Shown piece after piece: positions 1-9,179 of a DNA stretch of 64,000 bases. The translations under genes were made by a program, and so were the position numbers. Positions within the stretch are counted from its first letter, which is position 1; each line of letters begins with the position of its first letter. The stretch comes from Pocillopora verrucosa (taxonomy: Eukaryota; Cnidaria; Anthozoa; Scleractinia; Pocilloporidae), in the NCBI RefSeq assembly GCF_036669915.1, contig NC_089325.1, positions 20,128,331 through 20,192,330 of the forward strand, written 5' to 3'. Below the pieces are notes generated by a model. That model saw only the letters and a program-made list of their open reading frames with translations. It searched no databases and was not told the origin of the DNA.

Positions 1-471
1 GTTATATAACAAACGTCCGTTACCACGACGATCACCAACAAAAACATCATTAACTCTCTAATATTGCTCTGTTTTAGAGACTCATGCAAGATACTATAAA
101 GGGACGAGGTTTAAGCAGCTGCTTCGCTTGCATCCAGACCTCCTCCTGCCTTGGAAAAGAAGCAAAGATTAGCGATCGAGAACTAATTGTTTCTCGTGCA
201 AAGTCGAGGAGAATGCATTGTAGATGCACTCTAGTCTTTAAGACTTCGACTGGAACAGTGGAATGGAATGGCAATCAGTTTCATCTGCCACATGATTTAT
301 CTAAAGAAAAGCGTGATAACGTTTTTCGTTCATTCAATCAAGGCAACCAAAGTCAGATAAAAACAACAAAAAGCAATCGAGAACAAGCGTAGGTAATCTT
401 TGTTTGCTTTCAAGCTGATTATCTGTCAATGGCATTGCCTGGCAATCATAACATTTGAAAGCAAAAGGAAT

Positions 472-486
472 CGTCCCCGGGTGGGA

Positions 487-524
<38 letters not shown>

Positions 525-545
525 GACCGATTGCGCCACGGAGAC
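472..545 (-). tRNA. tRNA-Asn (GTT)
   Basis: The 74-nt cloverleaf on the minus strand begins GTCTCCG and ends CGGGGAC plus G73, giving a closed acceptor stem with one T:G pair. The anticodon loop reads CTGTTAA, so the anticodon is GTT. The A box (TGGCGCAATCGG) and a T loop of TTCAATC are present. A T4 run lies about 4 nt past the 3' end and can serve as the Pol III terminator. A second copy is at 31997-32070. It looks functional. Confidence 0.92.
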
Positions 546-705
546 TGTGCAAAGTCAGGACTAGAAATTCGTAGAAAGGCTACACTCTTGAAATGTGGCA
601 AGTTCAAGTCATGACTGGAAGATTTCTTTTCTTTTCTTCTCCCCCTTTGTATTTCAAATTCGACTTTCCACGACAAAACCATCACGCAATGTAATTTTTG
701 TGACT

Positions 706-763
706 GTATATCAAATAGCGGAGCGCCCGCTTTGTACGCGGAAGTCGAAACCCGGATTCTCCA
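706..763 (+). pseudogene. tRNA-Ala relic
   Basis: The 3' part (CCCGGATTCTCCA) and the stem CGCCCGC are those of the local tRNA-Ala family, but the D arm is largely lost and the T loop is decayed (GTCGAAACC). It is not expected to fold. The duplicate is at 32211-32270. Confidence 0.7.
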
Positions 764-863
764 TTGTATTATATTTTGCTTTTTGCCCATATTTGGACGC
801 ACAGCTCTGATGGTCAGCCATATTTCAAGGGCTCGTTTGAGCAAAGCTGACTGGCTTTTGATC

Positions 864-2099
864 AAAGGTCAGAAGAATGACCATTGCATGTTGTGGTTGC
901 TTTATCACGATCGGAAACATTCAACAGAGTTTAATTTATTTTGATGAAAATATTTACCAATAACAAGTAACCTTCTGTTTAATATTTAGTTGACAGAACA
1001 TGAAAATACTGAATTTAAAAAGGATGAAGTAATTATATGTGCTATGCGTTCCATCGCAGACAAACATTCCAGCTGCAATAGCAAAGCCTATTATGTTACT
1101 ACCTACTTGTAGTGCCAAAGCATGTGCCAAATATCAGTTTCTAGAGGAGATTGATGAACAGTAAAGAAGCCGATGTGTACAGAAACCTGGAACTGCTGGC
1201 CTTCATCGCTTACATGTAACAAGGAATAGTACTAAGGCTTGAAGATTTCGGCTAGAGTAACTTATTATAGAAATGAAACGTTGAGCTACTGACTTTCTTT
1301 CTTTCTTTCTATTCTTGCACAAGAAGATGGAAGTCAAGTACCTCCAATGTGTGTGATGTATGGTTATGTAATGAATACCCAATGCTGGGTGTTGAACCTT
1401 GTCCAAAAACTCATGAATATCATCTTTGGTATTTGAACACTCCATTGGCAAGGTAAGTATCATTTAAGTAACCACACGCAATTTTAAAAAAAGTTGTTAC
1501 AGACTGAAAGAAATACCATTTTTACTTTATCTCTCTTGTTAGTGAAGCAAAGATTTGATTTAAACTTTGAAACATCATAAGCTTAAAAATTGCAAATGTG
1601 AACCTTCCATATTTGTTTCTTTTTTTCGTTTTTCGTTTTATAAAAAACAACCAACCCCTGGCTTGATTTGTCTAACCGAAACATGCAAAAGAAAGAAGCT
1701 AGAGTTAAATCAAACCTTGTAATGCTTTCAAGGTTCAAATTAAATCGTTGCGCATGCTTCACTGTTTCTCGTGATCTTTAAGGGAGATGAGGATAGTTGA
1801 TTCATATGTATGTGCTTTCAGTACACTCAGGGTCAAGTAATAGTCTTAAAATTTTGCAAAATATAACGCATTAAGTACGAATTTTCATTTTTGCCTTCCT
1901 TACGTTATTTTGGAAAAAATAGATAATAAAATAGTTCTTAAATAATTTTATTCTGACTTGAAATAATAACAGATTACATTTCAAAGGGTCAAAAGATAGT
2001 TTGTCAAACAGGAAAATATCAAAGCAATATCAAAAGAAACTTTTTTGGCATATTTTCTTTATTAAGTGGATCTAGGAAAAGTTAGAAAAGTTGTCTAAT
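864..2099. other. Spacer of copy A, no gene seen
   Basis: AT-rich spacer shared with 32370-33590. A short CTTT run occurs near 1295-1313. Several open stretches exist, but none resembles a protein family and none differs from chance expectation. I see nothing functional here. Confidence 0.5.
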
Positions 2100-2159
2100 A
2101 AAAGGTAGAGCGTCCGCTTTGCACGCGAGAACTATCGGGATCGATACCCGGATTCTCCA
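2100..2159 (+). pseudogene. tRNA-Ala relic, 5' part lost
   Basis: Starts at GGTAGAGCG of the D arm. It keeps an anticodon arm with loop TTTGCAC (TGC) and an intact B box and 3' end (GGGATCGATACCCGGATTCTCCA in family terms). The acceptor 5' strand and D stem are missing. The duplicate at 33591-33650 has TAC in the same place. Confidence 0.75.
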
Positions 2160-2295
2160 AATAGATTATCTTTTAATATCATCACTGAACGACCATTTCC
2201 ATCTTTTTGTCTTTTTATGAGGTCGAGTTCACCCAGCAATAGATTCGACACATAAAATTGAAGACTAAGTACATGAACGCAGCGGAGAGAGCGTC

Positions 2296-2355
2296 TTCAA
2301 ATTAGCTCAAGTTGTAGAGCACCCGTGTAACATGCAAGAGGTACCCGGGTTCTCC
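2296..2355 (+). pseudogene. tRNA-Ala relic without T loop
   Basis: The A box ATTAGCTCAAGTTGTAGAGC is clear and the end ACCCGGGTTCTCCA matches tRNA-Ala, but the anticodon arm is changed (loop around TGTAACA) and the T-arm 5' strand with its loop is deleted. The duplicate is at 33790-33848. Confidence 0.75.
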
Positions 2356-2857
2356 ATCTTCAATTAGTAATACATGCTTGTGCACCGCCTGAACACACTT
2401 CAATTTTAATAATTAAAGCTCGTAGTGCCTTCAATTAGACTCACAATTTTATTCCTAAATCGTGTATTTCATTAATCAGCGGGGGTTGAAGGCCTTTACT
2501 TGAGTTTAACTATATTGATGCGTCTGTGGTTTAAAATCTTCTTAAGTTTTCAAATTCTATCAAAAACTCATGATAACCTTTCTTTTTAAGAAGTCATTTA
2601 GTCTGAGATGGACCGAAATACTAAAAGACCTAATTTGAGCACAGGTTCACCTACCATTTATAAGTTAAATTTTGTCGAGATTCCTAAAAGGAATGTCAGC
2701 TGTGTCACAGAAACCTCAGAAAAAAACAGGATAAAGCTGATTTTGCGATGGGTCACGAAGGATATAGAATATACCAAAATAAATCCGTGATCACGTTTTT
2801 CATCTATTTTATTAAGGCAGCCAAAGTCGGATGAGATAAAAATCTAATCGAGGGCCA

Positions 2858-2894
2858 CGCACGCACCACGCTCTGCTGACTGAGCCTACAGACG
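2858..2894 (-). pseudogene. tRNA-Ile relic, cut at a rearrangement join
   Basis: The minus strand reads GTCTGTAGGCTCAGTCAGCAGAGCGTGGTGCGTG, which is the Ile A box and D arm running straight into the T-arm start with no anticodon arm. In this copy the T arm is cut off, and the cut is where A1 lost the block present in A2. Related copies are at 16791 (+) and 37711 (-). Confidence 0.7.
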
Positions 2895-3449
2895 TCGCAT
2901 ACCTTTGCCCATTATTGCTGTTAGCGGTAATCTTTTGCCTTTTAGCTTTACTTTCTCCCGGAGATTTAAATGTGTTAGAGTTGTTTATATCCAAAGCTGA
3001 AGAGCTGGTGTAAGGCAAGGAGCTGAGTCAAAAGTTTTAACTGGACTATCTTTAATCTTTTACTCGCTCTGATTCCAATTTTCTGATTCTTCTTTTGAAT
3101 AACTTGTTATTCTGAATGACGCTAATAATTGCCCTGCGTTTATTGAGGCTTATGGTCTTTTTTTTTTAAATTTACGTATTTCTTCCATTGGGTTGCACAA
3201 GAGGCTTTTGTTTTAAAATTGTGGAGAAAAATTGTCAACACTTGATGTGTAGGGAACACTAATTGTGACAAGAAACAACTCAGAACATTTATATAGGTAT
3301 TTATCGTCGCTATTGAAAATTGAATTAATTGAGGGTGATTTAAAACAAGCTGAAAGAAAAGTAATTGGATAAGAAATTTTTGGAGTCGTCTTTCTAGATA
3401 TTCTCTCCTACACCTTTAACAATAACTTGTATACAATCATGGGCAATAG

Positions 3450-3521
3450 GGGCCTGTCTGGGGTTCGAACTCGGGACCTCTCGCACCCGAAGCGAGAATC
3501 GTACTACTAGATCGACAGGCG
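3450..3521 (-). tRNA. tRNA-Pro (CGG), acceptor end flawed
   Basis: The 72-nt sequence has anticodon arm CTCGC-TTCGGGT-GCGAG (CGG), T arm CCGAG/CCCCAG-like with TTCGAAC, and 3' end ACAGGCCC. The 5' end reads CGCCTGT where the family has GGCCTGT, giving a C:C clash at 1:72. No T4 run follows within about 30 nt. The A2 copy at 39599 has the same 5' flaw, so it predates that duplication. It may be a decaying gene. Confidence 0.65.
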
Positions 3522-4224
3522 AGACACAAAAATAAAATGGTGACGTAAGACAAGCAGGATATGCATAATAAGTGTGACGGGTCTGAACAAAAAAGAGCAC
3601 AATAAATCTCCTGGAAAATGCTTCAAATTCATTTTTCATGAGTGACAAAAAAAAAATCATAATCAGATGAAATGTGTAAATTAATACTCTGAGACTATAT
3701 ACAATAGCTTTGAGGTTCGAGAATTTCAGGTAAACGGGGAAGCTTTTAGTCCATGGGCCAGGCCACTTTTCGGTACCAAACCGAAGGACAAAATCTAAGT
3801 GTCATCATGTGATACTACTGCCTAAGGTGTTTTTAATTTGTATGATAACCTTTGTGGATGAGTAGCTTTGATGGAGATTTTACGATTTAAAATTTCGCAA
3901 AAAAATGGCTTCAGCATAGAAACGAGGCTCAGAATAAAATCCCTTAACTATATGGTCACGATCGTTTTATGAGATCTTTAGATAGTAAAAAAGAGGAAAA
4001 CGTTTGTATTTTTTCCCTCGGAGTTGTCAGAAGTAAAAATTTGTAAAAGGATTAGACGACAAACAAGAAAAAAACCAACAGTGTAATTCACATAACATCA
4101 TGGGTAAATCCAAGATGGCGGCTCCCTCGACAGGTACGTAGGACTCATTTGTGCTGGAATTTTGGTTGCTTATTGAGACGTGAAAGGTTTTAAGGGGATA
4201 AATAACCAGTATGATATATGTCAG
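3522..4224. other. Spacer upstream of the repeated gene copy
   Basis: Shared with 39671-40376. A short ATG segment at 4100 followed by GGTACGT, and a pyrimidine-poor AG at 4223, bracket the region like an intron. The reading frames do not join, so I do not call an exon. Nothing else is seen. Confidence 0.4.
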
Positions 4225-5293
4225 AGGGAATTTGATACAGTCATGTCAAGTCAACGGTTCTCAGAGTTCACTGTGCTTTATGACAATTACCTGGACTATC
4301 TTCGTGGCAGTAATGGGAAGCTGTCTTAGGAAAATGACAATCTTAACTATGCTCGTTAATTGGCGGCATATGTCTCTGAGATGTCTCACCTGGAAGAAGA
4401 ACACCCAGAAGCTTTCAAATATCTAAAATCTGGAGGATGTTCAGTCCAGATAGGGGAGGACAACCCCTTTGGAAAATTTCCTGTTGTTCCAAACATGCGA
4501 AGAAAATGTAAATAAAGACACACAGACAGAACGGGGCACCAAAGGATTAAGCCTTAAAGCAGGAGCTGTGAGCAAGTACTATCCGGTTGCCGAATATCGC
4601 AGTATCTTCCTGGAGCTGATGAAGGACATGTTAGACTTGAACAAATCAATTTGCCAGCACACCGATCTCCAGAAAACCAGAATTGTAAGAAATGAGATGG
4701 ATGTTAAGTCCCTGGTAGTAATGCTCCAAAGTCACTGGCTTGACCCATTCAGCAACGTGCAGCAAGATCTGGTTTGTCTCTCCACTGGAAAAGTGGCCCC
4801 TCCAAAGATACAACAAGATTTGCTTACTTCTAAAGCTGCTGGAGAGAATGTATACGAAACCTTTCGTGTAAAGCAACTGGAGTAACAGCCACCTCAAACC
4901 AAGTTCCACGTCACAATCACCAAGGCAAAGCTGCAAACATTTACCGCGCTGAACAAAAAGGTGCAAGTCCAGAACAAAACGTCCAAAGAAATCATTCTGG
5001 AAGCTGATAGAAATCTATTCGTCCCGATGATATTAATAGCTGAAAACAGAAAACTTCAAATGAGGGAAGTTCTAAGTCATCCACTGGGGCCCCTTCCCTG
5101 GGCGTTGTCCACTGCTGATGGATCATCATGAAGAAAAACAAACAGATAGCTTTTGCAAAAGAACTGCAAAAAAATGTTCCAGCCGCAGACGTGATCCCGC
5201 AATCATCAGCATGTGTAATATATGCTTTGGCCCTCGTACAGAGACTCAAAGGAGACCACAAGACGTTTGCCGAGGTGGCCGATTCTCTACTAG
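4225..5293 (+). pseudogene. Repeated cnidarian gene of unknown function, 5' part, broken
   Basis: The translation begins REFDTVMSSQRFSEFTVLYD and continues with KDTQTERGTKGLSLKAGAVSKYY, WLDPFSNVQQDLVCLSTGKV and KELQKNVPAADVIPQSSACV, in more than one frame. I recall this series of blocks as the N-terminal two thirds of a protein family repeated many times in coral genomes, whose C-terminal part has a FTGCD motif and a Cys-rich tail. Its function is unknown. This copy has an internal 110-base deletion, several frame breaks, and ends where unrelated DNA joins at 5293. The better copy is at 40377-42571. Confidence 0.75.
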
Positions 5294-5306
5294 AATATAG
5301 ACTATT

Positions 5307-5556
5307 AATATAGAAACATACGAGGGGAAAACTTTACATCGCACGCCTTTATATGGCGTAATTATAGATAATGATAGAAGTTTAATCCCACCATCATCGC
5401 AGTTAATCTGAATTACAATGTGGTTACAAATGTACAACTATAAGAATTACATACTGTTAATCAATAAGGGACTGGGTTACAATAGATTTTATATTAAAAT
5501 AACAACTACAAGTTAAAAATATATATGTACGTAGATGGTCTAAAAATCTATTGATA
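5307..5556 (-). mobile_element. Tyrosine-recombinase element fossil, fragment
   Basis: A 250-base block almost identical to 57297-57547. Read on the minus strand, its start matches the catalytic-domain region of the tyrosine recombinase also seen at 29238-30125. It is a small broken piece of a DIRS-like or Crypton-like element carried into this place by rearrangement. Confidence 0.55.
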
Positions 5557-5754
5557 TCTTTGGTAGATAGTGATCCTGTGGGGCAAATACAACAACTTTA
5601 ATGCATTTCCACATGGTTTTGATCCTCTTCTTTAGTTCTAGAGAAGATTAATGAGTGAAAGAGGTCAATTAGAAAAAAAAATATTTGAAATAAACCTGAG
5701 CCGTGCATAAGCATCATTTCTCAAAAGAAGAATCAAGCAAATGTAAGGCGCCTT

Positions 5755-5823
5755 TGGAGAATCCCGGTACCTCCCGCATGCTAAGGCTTTAAGCGGGCGC
5801 TCTACCACTTGAGCTAATTCCTC
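5755..5823 (-). pseudogene. tRNA-Ala (AGC) relic with loop insertion
   Basis: The A box and D arm are normal and the 3' end is CCGGGATTCTCCA, but eight bases are inserted just before the anticodon AGC and most of the T loop is deleted. The insertion precedes the anticodon, unlike tRNA introns, which lie after position 37. Confidence 0.75.
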
Positions 5824-6278
5824 AATCCTTATCGTACACAGAGTAATGCATGGTTACATGTAGGTATGATATTTTCTTCTCGTGATCAACTCGATACCTC
5901 ACTCGTTCTCTATGCTCACTAGTGAGCTATCGAGTGGAACGCTTAAAGAGAAATTCCATATCTACTCTCCTCCATTTACTATATGAACTTAAATGTTGTT
6001 CCGAGAACCAAAACACTCGTAGAATAAATTTAGCAAGGACGTCACAATTCCCGCCCTTTCAAACTTTACTGAATGAACTTGGTTTGTTTGTTGTTTGTAG
6101 GGTAAAGAAAGTAACGGCCACGAGAAGTAGCCTATAAAGGAAGGCCGGCCTCGTCAGCGGTGAAATGCATGTGAAAACGGTAAGAAGAACTGAACAACCC
6201 GACCAGTGTCATCAGAGGGAGTAAATCTAATCAACCTTGTCTTATTGTTCATATCCTTCTCGAGATGATAGAGCGGGA
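5824..6278. other. Spacer, no gene seen
   Basis: The stretch 6180-6270 resembles the flank at 22640-22740 and 45120-45170 (the sequence near Asp/Thr relics). No coding or RNA feature is supported. Confidence 0.4.
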
Positions 6279-6310
6279 ATTAACGCGCTGACCGATTGCG
6301 CCACGGAGAC
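6279..6310 (-). pseudogene. tRNA-Asn 5' half
   Basis: The minus strand reads GTCTCCGTGGCGCAATCGGT and on to GCGCGTT, identical to the first 30 nt of the tRNA-Asn gene, and then stops at the anticodon stem. The 3' half is absent, so this is a rearrangement fragment. Confidence 0.8.
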
Positions 6311-6820
6311 GGGTCTATACGTAGCGGTAAAAAACCAGAGTTGGAGATCACCCCTCATGGAAGTTTTCTCTGGATTAAAATCATTTAACACGTCATTTTG
6401 ATAGCGAAACCCAATATACTACCCAAAGACCGATTATAAGGCAATACCAAATTTTAAAAAACACAACACAGCGAGTTAATATTAAACCATCTTCCCTTTC
6501 GACAATTAGAGCGCCTCAAGGCATTTTGTATCAAGGAACTCTCTAAGAAAGTTTCCAGTGATCTTGAAGATTCATAATATCAACTGAGGATGGAGGTTGG
6601 ACTTCGGTAAACGTTAAAATAGCAATAATTTGGTCTCCAGCTAGACGGAGGAAACAACCAACATTACTTGAATTAACGCTTTCATCGTGCTCACATTGAA
6701 CATCAGGAACGCCTGTTAAAAATAACCTCGCCGATTCAGCGACCGATCCTTAGGTGACAAGCTAGGTTTTAATGAGTTGTTGAAAGAAGATCTGTGATGA
6801 AATTAAAGAGATAATTCTCT

Positions 6821-6893
6821 TGGAGAATACGAGTACCGATCCCGGTACTTCCTGCATGCAAAGAGGACGCTCTACCTCTTGAGCTAATACCCC
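6821..6893 (-). pseudogene. tRNA-Ala (TGC), divergent
   Basis: A full-length 73-nt sequence with A box TAGCTCAAGAGGTAGAGC, loop TTTGCAT (TGC) and a B box of ATCGGTA. It has a T:T pair in the acceptor stem, a C:T pair at 49:65, and a decayed T loop in which GATCGAT has become GATCGGT. It could be weakly expressed but looks to be decaying. Confidence 0.65.
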
Positions 6894-7861
6894 GTCTAAA
6901 GAGAGCTGGGTGATTTTTTTTTTTATCTAACTTTGGTTTGAGGGACTACTCAATCAATTTTAAACATTTCCCCATGTTACAGAAAGTATTGTTCATCCGC
7001 CTTTACCCTTGTTTGCATTTTCAGAATATTAAAAATCTTAGAAGGCTCTCTTAGACTGATTACAACGGTGGATAATCGAGCTTGATAGACTGTTCAATAG
7101 CTTGAGCTAAATGACGTTCTTTAATTTGAAAACTCGTCTAAGTTAGAAAAGCCAAGGGTGCAAAATAATACCAGAAGAATGAATTACTTGCAATCTGTCT
7201 GATGTGTTTTCTCGAGAGAGGATTTATCTGGCGGAAGGCCTGATCGTGAAGGGCATCCCCCTTCGCTAGCTGTTAAGATATGTTCCACCCCAAAAGGTTT
7301 GGTTACTCAGCCAATTTAGGACTGAAAATGGCTATGGATTTTCCCATTCAGTCTGTGTACTTAAATGGTTTTGAAGGGAATCGCAAAAACGTCCAACAAC
7401 TTTATTTGTTTAAGTCCAAATGCAAAAGAAAGAGAAGTACCGAAAATGAGTCATTCAGGCTGATCTTGCGAGAAAATTTCACCAATATTTAGGTCTGAAA
7501 AAAGTTGGAGTGTATGAAATCATGGTTGGTCTAAGTAAGGGTCAGGCTTAACAGAACTTGGTAGTAAATCCCTACCACGGATTCTAACGAGCACCCCGCT
7601 GTATGAGGTTATTGAACTAATCATCTTAAAAATTTTTTTTTTGGAAATGAAACTTAGAAAAATAGTCTTGACATTTACATCGTTTCATCGAAGCAAATTA
7701 TTTGTTTTCCCCCTCTGCAAAACGTTATTGAATTAGTTATCGTAAAAGTTTTTCATCTGCTGGGAACGAAACATGGAAAATAGTAAAAATGATTTGTAGA
7801 GAGTCAAAAGAGTCTTGGTATGTTTTTTGATCATTTCATTAAAGCAACTTATTATTTTTTT
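6894..7861. other. Spacer, no gene seen
   Basis: AT-rich DNA with no tRNA boxes. An open stretch at 7280-7492 (70 codons) has no recognisable domain or duplicate elsewhere in the window. I see nothing functional. Confidence 0.4.
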
Positions 7862-7940
7862 TGGTCCGTGCGAAGTTGGAACCCACGAGCATGGCGTACG
7901 CGTTATCAGCACCATGCTCTACCCACTGAGCTAACGGACC
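7862..7940 (-). pseudogene. tRNA-Ile (GAT) with disturbed variable region
   Basis: Acceptor ends GGTCCGT and ACGGACC, the A box, and loop CTGATAA (GAT) are intact, but the sequence is 79 nt instead of 73. The region between the anticodon arm and T arm is rearranged and the T loop reads TTCCAAC rather than TTCGATC. The B box is weak, so it is probably inactive. Confidence 0.7.
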
Positions 7941-8308
7941 AACTACACCTATATACCGCATTCCATAAAATTAAGTATAAATAAGTAAGAAAGTAAGTGA
8001 GTGAGTGAGTGAGTGGGTGGATGGGTAAATGTACAATTTTTTTCCCGCTGGCCCAATAGACTTTTAGCTGGTAAAGAAAGTGGTACCGGGATCGACTAGA
8101 ATCGATATCAAGTCCTAACAAGCAAAATGCAATCAATAAAATAATGAAATTTTGGTGCAAAATGTGGACTTCATTCTTCTAACCTTTGATCAACGGCCAG
8201 TCAGCTTTGCTCAATCGAACCCTTGGAATCACATCAAGCTCTAAACACATCTAACTGACCATCAGAGGTTTGAGCGTCAAAATATAATATAAGCAACTAA
8301 CAAAGTTA

Positions 8309-8358
8309 AATACTTCCCGCGTGCTAAGCGGGCGCTCTTCCACTTGAGCTAATTCCCC
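8309..8358 (-). pseudogene. tRNA-Ala (AGC) 5' two thirds
   Basis: GGGGAATTAGCTCAAGTGGA and on through loop TTAGCAC to GGGAAGTA, then unrelated sequence. The T arm and acceptor 3' strand are missing. Confidence 0.8.
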
Positions 8359-8444
8359 AGTCACAGATCGTTTTTGTTGTGTTTTGTAAATATTACTTTA
8401 CCTATTTATTTGAGTTTGATTATTGATGAATTTTCGTAGTTAAA

Positions 8445-8518
8445 GTTCCTATAGTGTAGTGGTTATCACGTCCGTCTCGGAAGGTCTCAAGGTCTCAAGT
8501 TCTAGCCTTGCCAAGAAC
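8445..8518 (+). pseudogene. tRNA-Val relic
   Basis: GTTCCTATAGTGTAGTGGTT and ATCACGTCCG match the Val family, but the anticodon arm has collapsed (TCTCGGAAGG) and GGTCTCAA is partly repeated. The T loop is TTCTAGC. It cannot fold as a tRNA. Confidence 0.75.
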
Positions 8519-9106
8519 AAAGTTATTATTTTGCAAATATGTCCACAGTTAAAAATCTGCTATTGCTTGAGTACTGTACATACTTTTAGATTTTTGCGGA
8601 TTTCTATCATTATTATTACTATTATTTTTTCTATCACCATTATTATAGTCGTTATTTACATATTAATCTTTTTTCTTCTTTGTAGCGATACCTGGAGAAT
8701 AGCGATACTAATAATACTGCAATGAACTAACTCAATGACGTTCGAAGAGAACAATACGTTCTAAGACACAATTTGATGAGAAACGACGATACACGCGAAT
8801 TATAAAAGTAGTTTTAGCCTCGGTATCCGCTCGGTGATCCTTTCTTTGGAAATTTGGGGCCGGTTATTTACACGAGGACTAAACCAAATAGCGGTTTTAC
8901 GCAACTAGTAGGCCTAAGGGATTCTCTATTAGAGGGTTTATTTAATTGAATAAATGTCCCTCCACTATCAGCTTTCGGCCCTTTTGACTTAAAAAATAAA
9001 TGTTGAGATAAAAAGTGCGGCTTAATTGAAGATGGTTCAGAACGCAGTTTTGTCAAAGAGCGGCTAAACTTACTTTTTTAAAAGAATAAACAATATGGGA
9101 AAGAAA
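8519..9106. other. Ala-unit spacer with ATT-rich stretch
   Basis: 8595-8660 is a low-complexity run of ATT and ATC triplets. From about 8700 to 9060 the sequence matches the 3' flank of other Ala units (25620-25960, 48600-48970, 58800-59170). No gene is seen. Confidence 0.5.
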
Positions 9107-9179
9107 TGGAGAATCCGGGTATCGATCCCGGTACCTCCCGCATGCAAAGCGGGCGCTCTACCACTTGAGCTAATTCCCC
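9107..9179 (-). tRNA. tRNA-Ala (TGC)
   Basis: A 73-nt cloverleaf with acceptor GGGGAAT/ATTCTCC-A, D arm GCTC/GAGC, anticodon stem CCCGC/GCGGG with loop TTTGCAT, and T stem CCGGG/CCCGG with loop ATCGATA. All stems pair apart from one G:T in the acceptor stem. A T4 run lies downstream on the minus strand. This is the cleanest Ala gene in the window and a good reference for the relics. It is very probably functional. Confidence 0.95.

Larger units (their letters stand above)
1..5293 (+). repeat. Segmental duplication copy A1 (direct copy of 31525-41540)
   Basis: Nearly base-for-base the same as 31525-41540 in the same orientation, with scattered substitutions, so the duplication is fairly recent. 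It is shorter because three blocks present in the other copy are missing: the equivalents of about 34372-37718, 38137-39417 and 40468-40577. It holds tRNA-Asn, three Ala-like relics, an Ile relic, tRNA-Pro and the 5' part of the repeated gene. The copy starts before the window and stops at 5293, where unrelated sequence joins. Confidence 0.9.

Noticed and set aside
84-392. Open frame of about 100 codons, duplicated at 31609-31917, as a gene
   Set aside because: It is duplicated only because the whole segment is. The related sequence at 12104-12388 lies in the opposite direction with altered reading, and no domain is recognised.
446-865. Open frame of 139 codons on the minus strand
   Set aside because: It reads through tRNA-Asn (472-545) and an Ala relic; chance frame.
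4100-4224. Short exon starting MGKSKMAAPST with donor GGTACGT and an acceptor AG at 4223 before the repeated gene
   Set aside because: The phases do not match: joining puts the known REFDTV frame out of register, and the acceptor lacks a good pyrimidine tract. The same holds in the copy at 40257-40376.
5755-5823. tRNA-Ala with an intron
   Set aside because: The eight extra bases lie before the anticodon, not after position 37, and the T loop is deleted as well.
7280-7492. Open frame of 70 codons as a small protein gene
   Set aside because: No recognisable domain, no clear start context, and no conserved copy in the window.
7980-8025. GTGA/GTAA simple repeat, and CTTT run at 1295-1313 and 32805-32818, as functional elements
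   Set aside because: Ordinary low-complexity DNA; no link to any gene here.
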